From: Hyphomicrobium sp.
GTDB lineage: Bacteria; Pseudomonadota; Alphaproteobacteria; Rhizobiales; Hyphomicrobiaceae
DNA: 64,000 nucleotides
Assembly: GCF_009026145.1 (NCBI RefSeq)
Contig: NZ_WBUE01000019.1
Span: 1-64,000, forward strand
Direction: 5' to 3'
The notes beneath the pieces are model-generated. The model worked only from the letters and a program-made list of their open reading frames with translations. It was not told the DNA's origin and ran no database searches. Shown piece after piece: positions 26,026-34,217 of the stretch (within the stretch, counting starts at the first letter, position 1; each line of letters starts with the position of its first letter). The translations under genes were made by a program, and so were the position numbers.

Positions 26026-26928
26026 TCACGCAGCTTGGGCGTTACCTTCGAGCCGCGACCAGTCGGCGGCGCGCAGCATCTTGATCAGCGTGCTGGCGGC
26101 CATGGACCGCTGACGCCCGGCAACGGCGTAGGCGTACACCGTCCTCTCCATGTCGAACCCCTCGACCCCGAGCAGCGCGAGGTCAGGGGAGGCGACGCTG
26201 CTTTCAGGCGCGAAACCGACGCCGAGGTCTGCCGTAAGCAGCGCCACGAAGTCGGCGTCCGAGCCGGCGTTGTGGGCCGTCGGCACCTCGACGCCCGACA
26301 CCGTGAGGAACGTGGCACCTTGCCCGAAGTCCTCGCAATAGGGGCGAAAGATCAGCTTTTCCTTGCGCAATTCGTCGGCCGGCACCGACGCCTGCCCGGC
26401 AAAGCGATGCGTCTTGGCCGCCACCAGTCGGTAGGATTCGGTAAACAACGGCCACGACTCCAGCCTGTCCCAGGCCTCCGGCAGCTTCCCGGCGACGGCG
26501 AGATCCACGCTGCCCTTCTTGAGGTGCTCGCTAACCTCGGCGCTGGTGCCGCGCACGAACTTCAGATTGAGACCCGGCATGGCGCGCACCAATTCCTTCA
26601 GGAAGGGGAGCACGATCTCGATGTTCACCGTGATGGGCAGCGCGATCGACAGCGGCGCCAGGGCGCCCTTCTTGATCGAGGTGGCGACCTGCTTTGCGGC
26701 CTGGGCGCTTTCGTAGCACTGCTGCATCAGCGGCAGCATGCGGTGTCCGAGCTCGGACAGGTGCGTGAGGTTGCGCTCGCGACGAAACAGCTCGCCGCCC
26801 AGCTCCTCCTCCAGCTGCTTGATGGCGCGCGTCAGCGACGGCTGCGCGACGTGACACTCCTCGGCGGCGCGGGTGAAGTTCAACAATCGCGCAACGGCCA
26901 GGAAGTATCGGACCTGGTGCATTTCCAT
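26026..26928 (-). CDS. LysR-family transcriptional regulator
   Basis: A 300-residue LTTR. The N-terminal winged helix-turn-helix is canonical (VRYFLAVARLLNFTRAAEECHVAQPSLTRAIKQLEEELGGELFRRERN), followed by the linker helix and a substrate-binding-like effector domain. The start at 26928 gives the usual length; the frame stays open to 27030 but that extends into the operator. It is divergent from the SDR gene with operator site D between them. It is the only LysR-type regulator in the window and the best candidate to bind the six sites found here. Confidence 0.92.
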   Translation of the reverse strand: MEMHQVRYFLAVARLLNFTRAAEECHVAQPSLTRAIKQLEEELGGELFRRERNLTHLSELGHRMLPLMQQCYESAQAAKQVATSIKKGALAPLSIALPITVNIEIVLPFLKELVRAMPGLNLKFVRGTSAEVSEHLKKGSVDLAVAGKLPEAWDRLESWPLFTESYRLVAAKTHRFAGQASVPADELRKEKLIFRPYCEDFGQGATFLTVSGVEVPTAHNAGSDADFVALLTADLGVGFAPESSVASPDLALLGVEGFDMERTVYAYAVAGRQRSMAASTLIKMLRAADWSRLEGNAQAA

Positions 26929-26993
26929 GCGGGACACCAAACGCCATCGAGAGCGGTGGCGAAATTCCTGCGGGCGGGGCTGGTCGTCAAGCC

Positions 26994-27033
26994 ATAGCTG
27001 CTTGCTATCGATTTCGGACCCATACGGCATTTC
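26994..27033 (+). promoter_or_regulatory. LysR-type composite operator, site D
   Basis: ATAG-N7-CTAT-N20-ATTTC, exact. The CTATCGAT and GGCATTTC ends match the other sites. It lies between the LysR gene (start 26928) and the SDR gene (start 27167), as expected for autoregulation plus control of a divergent target. Confidence 0.8.
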
Positions 27034-27166
27034 AACTTACAACTTCTTACGGCTAGCGTCGCTGTCGAACCACCTCCCCCTGACGGTCTCCCCCGCCGTC
27101 AGCCCTGGACCCGGGGCCCTCGTTTCCCTCCCGAGCCTGCCCCGGGTCTTCCTTTACGGTGGATCG

Positions 27167-28015
27167 ATGGAGAGCAAGATGCTGGACAAGCTCGCGAACG
27201 ACAGGTCGGACCACGCTTCCGCACTGGGTGCCGATCTGGTCGGCAAAGCGGCGGTCATCACCGGCTCGACCAGCGGTATCGGTCTCGGCATCGCGCACGC
27301 CCTTGCCGCGAGCGGCATGAAGGTCCTGCTCAACGGCTTCGGTGAGCGCAGCGAGATCGACCGCACCGTCGCCGAGCTGGCGGAAATATACGGCGTCGCC
27401 GTCGGCTACTCCGGCGCCGACATGTCGAAGCCGGACGACATCGCCGGCATGGTGCAATTGGCGCAGGAAAAGTTCGGCGCCGTCGATGTACTGGTTAACA
27501 ACGCCGGTATCCAGCACGTTGAAGCGGTGGAGACTTTCCCCATCGAAAAATGGAATGCGATCCTTAGCATCAATCTGTCGGCAGCTTTCCACGCCACGCG
27601 CGCCGTCATCCCCGGCATGAAGGCGCGCGGCTACGGGCGCATCATCAACGTCGCCTCCGCGCACGCGCTTGTCGCCTCGCCCTTCAAGTCGGCCTACGTG
27701 TCGGCCAAGCACGGCATCGTCGGCCTGACCAAGACGGTGGCGTTGGAGACCGCCGAGCACGGCATCACCGCCAACGCCATCTGCCCCGGATATGTTCTGA
27801 CGCCGCTGGTTGAGAAGCAGATCCCCGAGACGGCTAAGGCGCGCGGGCTGACCGAGGAGCAGGTGATTCGCGACGTGCTCCTGCACGCGCAGCCGACGCG
27901 CCAGTTCGTCACCACCGAGGAGATCGGCGCGCTGGCGGTGTTCCTGTGCTCGCGCGCGGCGCGCTCGATTACCGGCGCCGCTATTCCCATCGAAGGCGGT
28001 TGGACCGCCCAATAG
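27167..28015 (+). CDS. SDR, 3-hydroxybutyrate dehydrogenase-like
   Basis: A 282-residue SDR. The NAD loop is TGSTSGIGLGIA, the structural NNAG is in VLVNNAGIQHVEAVE, and the active site has Ser in INVASAHALVASP and Tyr-Lys in YVSAKHG. The C-terminal Q-x-I-P and GWTAQ ending is characteristic of D-3-hydroxybutyrate dehydrogenases, which interconvert 3-hydroxybutyrate and acetoacetate. An extra 22-residue N-terminal stretch precedes the fold. The start at 27167 has GGTGG upstream, and an ATG at 27179 is an alternative. Confidence 0.85.
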   Translation: MESKMLDKLANDRSDHASALGADLVGKAAVITGSTSGIGLGIAHALAASGMKVLLNGFGERSEIDRTVAELAEIYGVAVGYSGADMSKPDDIAGMVQLAQEKFGAVDVLVNNAGIQHVEAVETFPIEKWNAILSINLSAAFHATRAVIPGMKARGYGRIINVASAHALVASPFKSAYVSAKHGIVGLTKTVALETAEHGITANAICPGYVLTPLVEKQIPETAKARGLTEEQVIRDVLLHAQPTRQFVTTEEIGALAVFLCSRAARSITGAAIPIEGGWTAQ

Positions 28016-28096
28016 GCGGGACCCGCCCATCGCGATGTGCGCCTTCCCGGCTGCTTGCCCGGAGGGCGCGCTCGCCTGCGCACCGGGGCGAGAGCG

Positions 28097-28136
28097 ATAG
28101 CCGCGGGCTATCGATACGGTCGCCAATCGGCATTTC
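28097..28136 (+). promoter_or_regulatory. LysR-type composite operator, site B
   Basis: ATAG-N7-CTAT-N20-ATTTC, exact. The upstream half is a perfect palindrome, CGATAGC-CGCGG-GCTATCG. It ends 87 bases before the cupin start. Confidence 0.82.
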
Positions 28137-28222
28137 AAATCAACGGCTGAGCACGGGCATCCTTGGGCCATGGGCGCACCGCGTTGCGCGCTCTCTCAAC
28201 CCCTTTGCTAAGGATGCTCCCC

Positions 28223-28693
28223 ATGACCTCGACCAAGCTCAACCTCGCCCTCGCCGCGCTCGCGGTCGGCACGCTCGCGCTCTCCGCACCGGCCTTCGCC
28301 GGCACCTGCCCGGCCGGCAAGACAACGACCGACGGCCAGAAGGCCGGTGCCACCGCGCATCAGGGCGTGGCCGAAAAGCTGCTCGGCCAGATCGATCTCG
28401 CCAAGGAGAAGATCGCCGCCGCCGGCCATCACCTGCGCATGCGCCGCCTCGACATCAAGCCGGGCGGCGAGGTTGCCTGGCACAGCCACGGCGACCGCCC
28501 GGCGCTCGTCTACGTCGTGTCCGGCACCATCACTGAATACTCGAGCCACTGCGAGGTGCCGATCGTGCACAAGACCGGCGAGCTGTCGATCGAGCAGGGC
28601 GGCTTGTCGCATTGGTGGAAGAACACGAGCAAGAAGCCGGTGGTGCTGATCTCGGCCGACATCGCGCAGGATCCCGAGCAGAGCGGCATGTAA
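28223..28693 (+). CDS. Secreted cupin-domain protein
   Basis: A 156-residue protein with a signal peptide of about 24 residues (LALAALAVGTLALSAPAFA) and a single cupin. The metal-site motif is RLDIKPGGEVAWHSHGDRPALVYVVSGTITE, with His-x-His and a downstream Glu, and a further His in GGLSHWWKN. The start at 28223 has AAGGA 8 bases upstream. The role is unknown. It may bind a metal or small molecule in the periplasm. It is followed by an MFS gene on the same strand. Confidence 0.82.
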   Translation: MTSTKLNLALAALAVGTLALSAPAFAGTCPAGKTTTDGQKAGATAHQGVAEKLLGQIDLAKEKIAAAGHHLRMRRLDIKPGGEVAWHSHGDRPALVYVVSGTITEYSSHCEVPIVHKTGELSIEQGGLSHWWKNTSKKPVVLISADIAQDPEQSGM

Positions 28694-28797
28694 GCCGCCG
28701 CACCGGGCAGCGGGGCGCCGCTTCCTTGCCGTCTCTCTTCGGCAGGAACGGCGTCCCACCTCCGTACAAGATCCGAACGCCTAAAGCCGGAGCCCGC

Positions 28798-30021
28798 ATG
28801 ACCGAGATCGCCAGCCCGACCGCTCTGCCGCAGGCGGCGAACCATAACGGCGTCATCGACGGCACGCTGCGCTTCGTGGTGATCGCCACCATGGCCTTCT
28901 TGACCGTCGTCGATCTGTTCGCGGCGCAGGCGCTGCTGCCGTCGCTGGTTGAACGCTACGGGGTCTCGCCGGCGGCCATGGGCCTTGCGGTCAATGCCTG
29001 TACCTTCGGCATGGCGGCGGCGGGTCTGGCGGTGGCGCTGTTCAGCCGCCACATCGACCGGCGCCGTGGGATCATTCTCAGCCTAGTCTTGCTGGCGGTG
29101 CCCACCGCGCTGCTGGCGCAAGCGCCCAATCTTGCCGTGTTCGCTGCCTTGCGCGTCGTGCAGGGCCTGTGCATGGCGACGGCCTTCAGCCTCACCCTCG
29201 CCCACCTCGGCGAGCGCTACACGGCGGGAGAGGCGGCGGGGGCATTCGCCGCCTACATCACCGGCAACGTGGCGAGCAACCTCATCGGACGTCTCGTCGC
29301 TGCCGGCGTCGCCGACCACTTCGGCTTGGCGAGCGCGTTCTATGCCTTCGCCGGGCTCAACCTGCTCGGAGCCGCGCTCGCTTACGTCGCGATTCCCGTA
29401 CGGCGATGCACGGTGAGCGCCGGCATGCCGATGATGGAGGAGATGCAAGGCTGGCTGACCCATTGGCGCCACCCATCCCTACGCGCTGGGTTCGGCATCG
29501 GCTTCTGCATTCTCTTCGCCTTCATCGGCACCTTCACGTTCGTCAATTTCGTTCTCGTGGCGCCGCCATTGTCGGTCGGCATGATGGAGCTCGGCGTCAT
29601 CTATTTCGTCTTCCTGCCTTCGATCCTGACGACGCCGCTCGCTGGCACGGTCGCGGGCAAGATCGGTACGCGCAATGCGCTGCTCGCTTCGCTGGCGGCG
29701 GCGGCCCTGGGTCTGCCGCTGCTGCTTTCGACGCGGCTGTCGATGGTGCTCTCGGGTATGGTGCTGGTGGCGGCGGGAACGTTCTTTGCCCAGGCGTTGG
29801 CCACGGGCTTCGTCAGCCGCACCGCAAGCCATGACCGCAGCGCCGCCAGCGGCATGTATCTCGCCAGCTACTTCGTCGGCGGCCTCATCGGCACCGCCGT
29901 GCTCGGCCAGATCTTCGATCGTCTGGGGTGGCCGGCGACCGTGACGGGCATCGGCCTGGCGCTGGCGGTCGCCGCCGTTCTGAGCTGGCGCGCCGGTGGT
30001 GCCGGCGCGGCCGGGCGCTAG
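28798..30021 (+). CDS. MFS transporter
   Basis: A 407-residue protein with 12 predicted membrane segments. The motif between helices 2 and 3 (FSRHIDRRRGI) and the lining of helix 5 resemble the drug/H+ antiporter and arabinose-efflux-like branches (RVVQGLCMATAFSLTLAHLGER). It starts 104 bases after the cupin and probably shares operator site B. Its stop overlaps the stop of the convergent protease gene by 4 bases. The substrate is unknown. Confidence 0.88.
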   Translation: MTEIASPTALPQAANHNGVIDGTLRFVVIATMAFLTVVDLFAAQALLPSLVERYGVSPAAMGLAVNACTFGMAAAGLAVALFSRHIDRRRGIILSLVLLAVPTALLAQAPNLAVFAALRVVQGLCMATAFSLTLAHLGERYTAGEAAGAFAAYITGNVASNLIGRLVAAGVADHFGLASAFYAFAGLNLLGAALAYVAIPVRRCTVSAGMPMMEEMQGWLTHWRHPSLRAGFGIGFCILFAFIGTFTFVNFVLVAPPLSVGMMELGVIYFVFLPSILTTPLAGTVAGKIGTRNALLASLAAAALGLPLLLSTRLSMVLSGMVLVAAGTFFAQALATGFVSRTASHDRSAASGMYLASYFVGGLIGTAVLGQIFDRLGWPATVTGIGLALAVAAVLSWRAGGAGAAGR

Positions 30022-31646
30022 CGGAAGGCGGCGACGCGCGCGGCACCCTCTAGGATCGCCCGCGCATTGTCGGCCATCGCATCGCCGGCGGCTACGCCAC
30101 GCACTTTGATACGCGGATTGGACCACACGGCGAGGCGCGGGCAACCGTCGCAGCTCTCCTCATAGCTCATCATGGTGCGCCAGTCCTTGCCCGACACGAA
30201 ACCATGCCCGAACGGGAACGGCTGCTTGCCGTCGTCGAGCGCCAGGTCGTGCCGCGCCCCGATGATGTGGCCGATCTCGTGCGCCAGCGAGTAGCTGAGC
30301 GCGGCGCATTCGTGATGCACGACGGTGAAGGCGCGATCGGCGGGCGGTGCCACCGCGGCCGAAAGACCACAGCCGTTGGGGTCGTGCACGATGAGCGCGG
30401 CGATGTCGGCCTTGTGCTGATCGCGCAAGGCGTGCACCTCCTCCATGTAGCCGTCGCCCTTGTCGGCGAAGCGGAACACGTGCTCGAAGTGGGAGCCGGT
30501 CTCGGCGTAGTCGGTCTCATAGGCATGGGCGAGGCGCAGGCGCACGTTGTCGATGCCGCTGTTGCGGAACGACTGGTTGGCCTCCTCGACGGCGACCTCG
30601 ATCAGATCGCGCTTGATGTCGGTGTAGTGCTTTGCTGCCTGCGGCGTGTAGGCGACGATGAGATCGATGGTGACCGGCTGGCGCCCCTGCTGAGTTGAGG
30701 GCGCGGGAGGAACCATGAGAGCGACCTCCGTATCCTTGGCCCGCGCTTTCGGCGCCGCGTCCTGCAGATTGCGGATCGGCTCCTGCGGGCGCTCGGTTTT
30801 GCCGGCCGGCGGCTTGCGCAGCATGCCGGCATCGCCCTTGGTGACGAGCGGGTCTTCGCGCATGTGCATCTTGTCCATCAGCGGCTTGCCCATCGGGGCG
30901 TGCTCGGGTGGCAGCTTGCGCGGCGACATCTCAACGACGCCGTGCAGGTTGTCGCCCAGGTTCTTCACCACGTAGTGGTGCCCGCGGTGCGTGATCTGGC
31001 CGGACAGGCGGCCGCTGGGCCACCACAGCAGCGTCACCGGATCGTCGGTGCCGACGACGGTGCCATGCCAGACGTAGCCCTCGGGGGTCTTCTCAATGTG
31101 CGTGCGCCGCGCCTTGATCATCGTCGTGGCGTCGAGCGCGATCGTCAATTCGGGCGCGGGCTGCGCAGCGGAGGGCGCGCGCATGCCCTTGGTCAGCTCG
31201 TACTCCATGACCTTGGGGTCGGGGAGCTGCATCATCGAAATGCCCATGGCGGCTGGCGAGCTCATGGCATCATGCATCATGGCGCTTTGCTTTTCGGTCA
31301 TGGGGGAGGTGGGATCCATAGGCATCAGAGCGCGGCTGGAGGCATCGTCGAGGGCCATGACCTCGATGCCGTGCGACGCCGCGGCTGCCTTGAGCGCATC
31401 GACGCGCTCAGACGGAACCAACCACATCTCGGCGTCGGTCATCTCGAGAGGCTCGCCGGAAGGCGCGCCCGCCGCGCGCTTGACAGCTTCGTAGGCGGCG
31501 CTTCCCGGCGCGGGCAGATGCGAAAGGATGTAGCCGTGCATCTCATGCGAGCGCATGCCGTCGACGGCGAAGGCGAGCGGCACGCCGATCAGGGCCGCCG
31601 CAAACAGGGCGGCGCGCAGCGCGCGTTTGTTGGAGACAGCTGGCAT
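30018..31646 (-). CDS. Secreted metzincin-type zinc metalloprotease, Met-rich
   Basis: A 542-residue protein with a signal peptide (about residues 1-28), a pro-like N-terminal region and a C-terminal reprolysin-like protease domain. The zinc site HEIGHIIGARHD places ligands at His456, His460 and His466 with catalytic Glu457, and the Met-turn WRTMMSYEES follows. Between residues 108 and 155 there are 11 Met, with more Met/His at 248-262 (HAPMGKPLMDKMHM). Such Met and His clusters are typical of copper-handling proteins. The protein lies downstream of the small secreted protein gene, separated by a terminator-like hairpin. Confidence 0.85.
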   Translation of the reverse strand: MPAVSNKRALRAALFAAALIGVPLAFAVDGMRSHEMHGYILSHLPAPGSAAYEAVKRAAGAPSGEPLEMTDAEMWLVPSERVDALKAAAASHGIEVMALDDASSRALMPMDPTSPMTEKQSAMMHDAMSSPAAMGISMMQLPDPKVMEYELTKGMRAPSAAQPAPELTIALDATTMIKARRTHIEKTPEGYVWHGTVVGTDDPVTLLWWPSGRLSGQITHRGHHYVVKNLGDNLHGVVEMSPRKLPPEHAPMGKPLMDKMHMREDPLVTKGDAGMLRKPPAGKTERPQEPIRNLQDAAPKARAKDTEVALMVPPAPSTQQGRQPVTIDLIVAYTPQAAKHYTDIKRDLIEVAVEEANQSFRNSGIDNVRLRLAHAYETDYAETGSHFEHVFRFADKGDGYMEEVHALRDQHKADIAALIVHDPNGCGLSAAVAPPADRAFTVVHHECAALSYSLAHEIGHIIGARHDLALDDGKQPFPFGHGFVSGKDWRTMMSYEESCDGCPRLAVWSNPRIKVRGVAAGDAMADNARAILEGAARVAAFR

Positions 31647-31670
31647 GGTGTCCTCGCGATCATGAGATAG

Positions 31671-31699
31671 AAAAAGGGGCCCCGGCTGACCGAGACCCC
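31671..31699 (-). terminator. Intrinsic terminator after the small secreted protein
   Basis: On the minus strand a GGGG-rich stem of about 10 base pairs with a TCAG loop is followed by TTTTT. It lies between the stop at 31720 and the start at 31646 of the protease, so readthrough could set the ratio of the two products. Confidence 0.72.
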
Positions 31700-31719
31700 C
31701 AGCTTGGGAAGGTGGCGAG

Positions 31720-31983
31720 TTACTTGCTGGACTTCGCCTCCATGTCGGCGATGATCTGATCCCACACGCCGTGCGGCGAGAAGCTGTCGCCGGCCTTGCA
31801 CGAATTGTAGGCGTCGAGCGACTTGCGGACGGCGTCGGCGAGCTCGTAGCCGCTCATCTTGTCGACGTAGATCGACATCTTGCCCATGTGGTTCTTGAAG
31901 CCGCCGTCGCAGTCGGTCTTGGCGAGCGCGGGGGCAGCCGTCGCCAGCAATGCAGCGGCGAGCGCAGCAAACAACTTGGTCAT
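31720..31983 (-). CDS. Small secreted protein of unknown function
   Basis: An 87-residue protein with a signal peptide of about 21 residues (AALAAALLATAAPALA), two Cys in the mature part (TDCDGG and NSCKAG) likely to form a disulfide, and a helical layout. The AAGGAG before the ATG is strong. It looks like small periplasmic chaperone-like stress proteins (HdeA-like size and Cys spacing), but I cannot show homology. Operator site E lies about 80 bases upstream. Confidence 0.75.
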   Translation of the reverse strand: MTKLFAALAAALLATAAPALAKTDCDGGFKNHMGKMSIYVDKMSGYELADAVRKSLDAYNSCKAGDSFSPHGVWDQIIADMEAKSSK

Positions 31984-32062
31984 CGTAGATCTCCTTTGAT
32001 TTTTGCAACCGCTCCAGGGGTGGGCGGCTGACGGGGAGGCTACGGACGAGCGGGCGAGCGCT

Positions 32063-32102
32063 GAAATATCGATTGGGTTTGGTTTCCATAGCTGCAGGGC
32101 AT
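32063..32102 (-). promoter_or_regulatory. LysR-type composite operator, site E (leftward)
   Basis: On the minus strand ATGC-N7-CTAT-N20-ATTTC, one half-site differing (ATGC for ATAG) and the T-N11-A rule kept. CCCAATCG inside N20 agrees with sites B and C. It ends 80 bases before the start at 31983. Confidence 0.68.
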
Positions 32103-32124
32103 GAAACGAAGCGGGGAGGCATCG

Positions 32125-32164
32125 ATAGTCGGTGTCTATCGACATCTGAGCCAATCGCTATTTC
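32125..32164 (+). promoter_or_regulatory. LysR-type composite operator, site C
   Basis: ATAG-N7-CTAT-N20-ATTTC, exact. The upstream half is a perfect palindrome, TCGATAG-N7-CTATCGA. It ends 74 bases before the DUF302 start and is back to back with site E. Confidence 0.82.
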
Positions 32165-32237
32165 AGCAATGGCGACCGCTTCCGCATGCTGGGTGCAGGA
32201 TTTCGCAAATCCACCTGCATGCCCCGAGGAGATCGCC

Positions 32238-32732
32238 ATGCGCGCCCGCAACCAAATCTTCACCTGGTTCATCGCCCTTGCCGCTGCGTTCGTCGTGCGC
32301 GCGCTTCCGGGCGAGATGGCAACCGCCGCCACGGCCGACGACGGCATCGTGCGCGTCGCGAGCGCCTACGACGTCGACGAGACGGTGCGGCGCCTGCAGG
32401 CGGACATTGCGCAAAAGGGCATAAAGTTCTTCATGATCGTCGATCAGACGCAGCTCGGTGCCGATGCTGGTATAAAGCTCAATCCGTCGAAGCTGCTCAT
32501 CTTCGGCAATCCGCCGCTCGGCATCCAGTTCCTGACCGCCAATCCGAACGCGGGGCTCGATTGGCCCGTGCGCCTGCTCGTCACGCAAGATGACGCCGGG
32601 CGAGTGTGGGCCGTATACTCGGACTTCGGCTGGATCGCCCGCCGTCACGGCATCACCGACCGCGAGGCGCAATTCAAAATGGCGTCCGAGGTCATCGCCT
32701 CGATCACCTCCAGCGTCGCGCCGAAGCACTGA
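32238..32732 (+). CDS. Secreted DUF302 domain protein
   Basis: A 164-residue protein with an N-terminal hydrophobic signal region (WFIALAAAFVVRA) and a DUF302 domain (VDETVRRLQADIAQKGIKFFMIVDQTQLGADAGIKL ... NPSKLLIFGNPPLG). DUF302 proteins often occur with redox or metal stress genes but have no settled function. GAGGAG precedes the ATG by 6-8 bases. It is 31 bases before the patatin gene. Confidence 0.85.
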   Translation: MRARNQIFTWFIALAAAFVVRALPGEMATAATADDGIVRVASAYDVDETVRRLQADIAQKGIKFFMIVDQTQLGADAGIKLNPSKLLIFGNPPLGIQFLTANPNAGLDWPVRLLVTQDDAGRVWAVYSDFGWIARRHGITDREAQFKMASEVIASITSSVAPKH

Positions 32733-32763
32733 GGCGCGGCGTCAAAGCCAACGGGAGGATGTC

Positions 32764-34062
32764 ATGCGTCACGAAGCAAGCCTCAACCGCCCGAAAGCCG
32801 GCAACGGCACGAAACAGACGCACGCTACCGACGAGCACGGGCGCATCGTTGTGGTGTTGCAGGGTGGGGGCGCGCTCGGCGCCTACCAGGCTGGAGTCTA
32901 TGAGGCGCTGCACGAGGCGGGCATCGAGCCCGATTGGATGATCGGCACATCGATCGGCGCCATCAACGCCGCGCTCATCGCCGGCAACGAGCGCGACAAC
33001 CGCGTGCCGGCGCTGCGCGAGTTCTGGCGCCGCATGGCGCACAAGTCGATATGGCACGAGTGGGCGGCGTGGCCGCGCTTCGTGCAGTCGGCATCCTACC
33101 TGACGACCCTCACAGCAGGGTTGCCGGGCTTCTTCGTGCCCAACCCGCTCGCCTTTCTCGGGCCGCACGTGCGCCTCGGCTCTGACAACGCCGGGTTCTA
33201 TTCGACAGCGCCGTTGGAAAAGACGCTAAGCGAGCTGCTCGACTTCTCGCTCATCTCCCGCAATAAGCCGCGGCTGACCGTCGGCGCCGCGCACGTGCGC
33301 ACCAGCCGCATGCGCTACTTCGACAGCCGCAACGAGGAGCTTTCCGTCAAACACATCCTGGCGTCGGGTGCCCTGCCGCCGGCGTTCCCTGCGGTGCGCA
33401 TCGACGGCGAGCTGTACTGGGACGGCGGCATACTCTCCAATACGCCGGCGGAGGCGATCTTCGACGACAACCCGCGCGTCAACTCGCTCGTCTTCGCCGT
33501 GCACATGTGGAACCCGCAGGGTCCGGAGCCGGAGACGATTTGGGAGGTGCTGCACCGGCAGAAGGACATCCAGTACTCGAGCCGCGTCGCCACGCATATC
33601 GCGCGCCAGGCGCAGATCCATCGCCTACGCCACATCATCCGCGAGCTGGCGGCGCTGCTGCCGGACGAAGCGCGTCGCAGCACGGCGGTCAAGGAGCTGA
33701 CGACTTACGGCTGCCTCACCCGCATGCATATCGTCAGACTGCTCTGGCCCGGTCACGATACCGAGGACCACACCAAGGACGTCGACTTCAGCCCGTCGGG
33801 CATCCGCAAGCGCTGGGCTGCGGGCTACGAGAAGACGATGCGGGTGATCGAGGGGGCGCCGTGGACGGGCACATTCGACCCCATCGAGGGCGTGTACCTG
33901 CACGAGCTGATCGAGGAGGAGCAGATGGAACCCGCCGCCGGACCGATGATGGTCGAGGCAAGGGCTTCGCTCGCCCTCGACGATGCCGCCGCGCGCCTGC
34001 AGGGTGGCGCATGCAGCGTGAGCGCGAGGGATGCCGCGACCCGAGCCGCGCATATGAAGTGA
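32764..34062 (+). CDS. Patatin-like phospholipase
   Basis: A 432-residue protein with a complete patatin domain: oxyanion loop LQGGGALGAYQAGV, nucleophile elbow GTSIG with catalytic Ser, and the catalytic Asp in DGGILSNTPA. It likely hydrolyses acyl esters of phospholipids or related lipids in the cytoplasm or at the membrane. A C-terminal extension of about 130 residues is seen in proteins that accompany 3-hydroxybutyrate dehydrogenases in alphaproteobacteria. The start at 32764 has GGGAGGA upstream. Confidence 0.9.
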   Translation: MRHEASLNRPKAGNGTKQTHATDEHGRIVVVLQGGGALGAYQAGVYEALHEAGIEPDWMIGTSIGAINAALIAGNERDNRVPALREFWRRMAHKSIWHEWAAWPRFVQSASYLTTLTAGLPGFFVPNPLAFLGPHVRLGSDNAGFYSTAPLEKTLSELLDFSLISRNKPRLTVGAAHVRTSRMRYFDSRNEELSVKHILASGALPPAFPAVRIDGELYWDGGILSNTPAEAIFDDNPRVNSLVFAVHMWNPQGPEPETIWEVLHRQKDIQYSSRVATHIARQAQIHRLRHIIRELAALLPDEARRSTAVKELTTYGCLTRMHIVRLLWPGHDTEDHTKDVDFSPSGIRKRWAAGYEKTMRVIEGAPWTGTFDPIEGVYLHELIEEEQMEPAAGPMMVEARASLALDDAAARLQGGACSVSARDAATRAAHMK

Positions 34063-34087
34063 CATCGGATGCACCTCACGTCATGAC

Positions 34088-34103
34088 GCGGCCGAACGGC
34101 CGC
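34088..34103 (+). terminator. GC hairpin after the patatin gene
   Basis: GCGGCC-GAAC-GGCCGC, a perfect 6-bp stem with a GAAC tetraloop 26 bases after the stop. No T-run follows, so it may be a processing or Rho-assisted site. Confidence 0.45.
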
Positions 34104-34217
34104 CGTGAAGGCCAGCGCAGACTTCTACTTGCGGGTGATCGCCAGCAAAGGTGGCTGTCTCGCCCAGCCATCGGTCTCTGCCAACGTGGCGCAGACAAGT
34201 TGAGGCCAAAGGCGTGC

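Noticed and set aside
25282..26997. 571-codon plus-strand frame across the third redoxin and LysR
   Set aside because: Overlaps two genes with clear domain signatures; its product is Arg-rich and has no family features.
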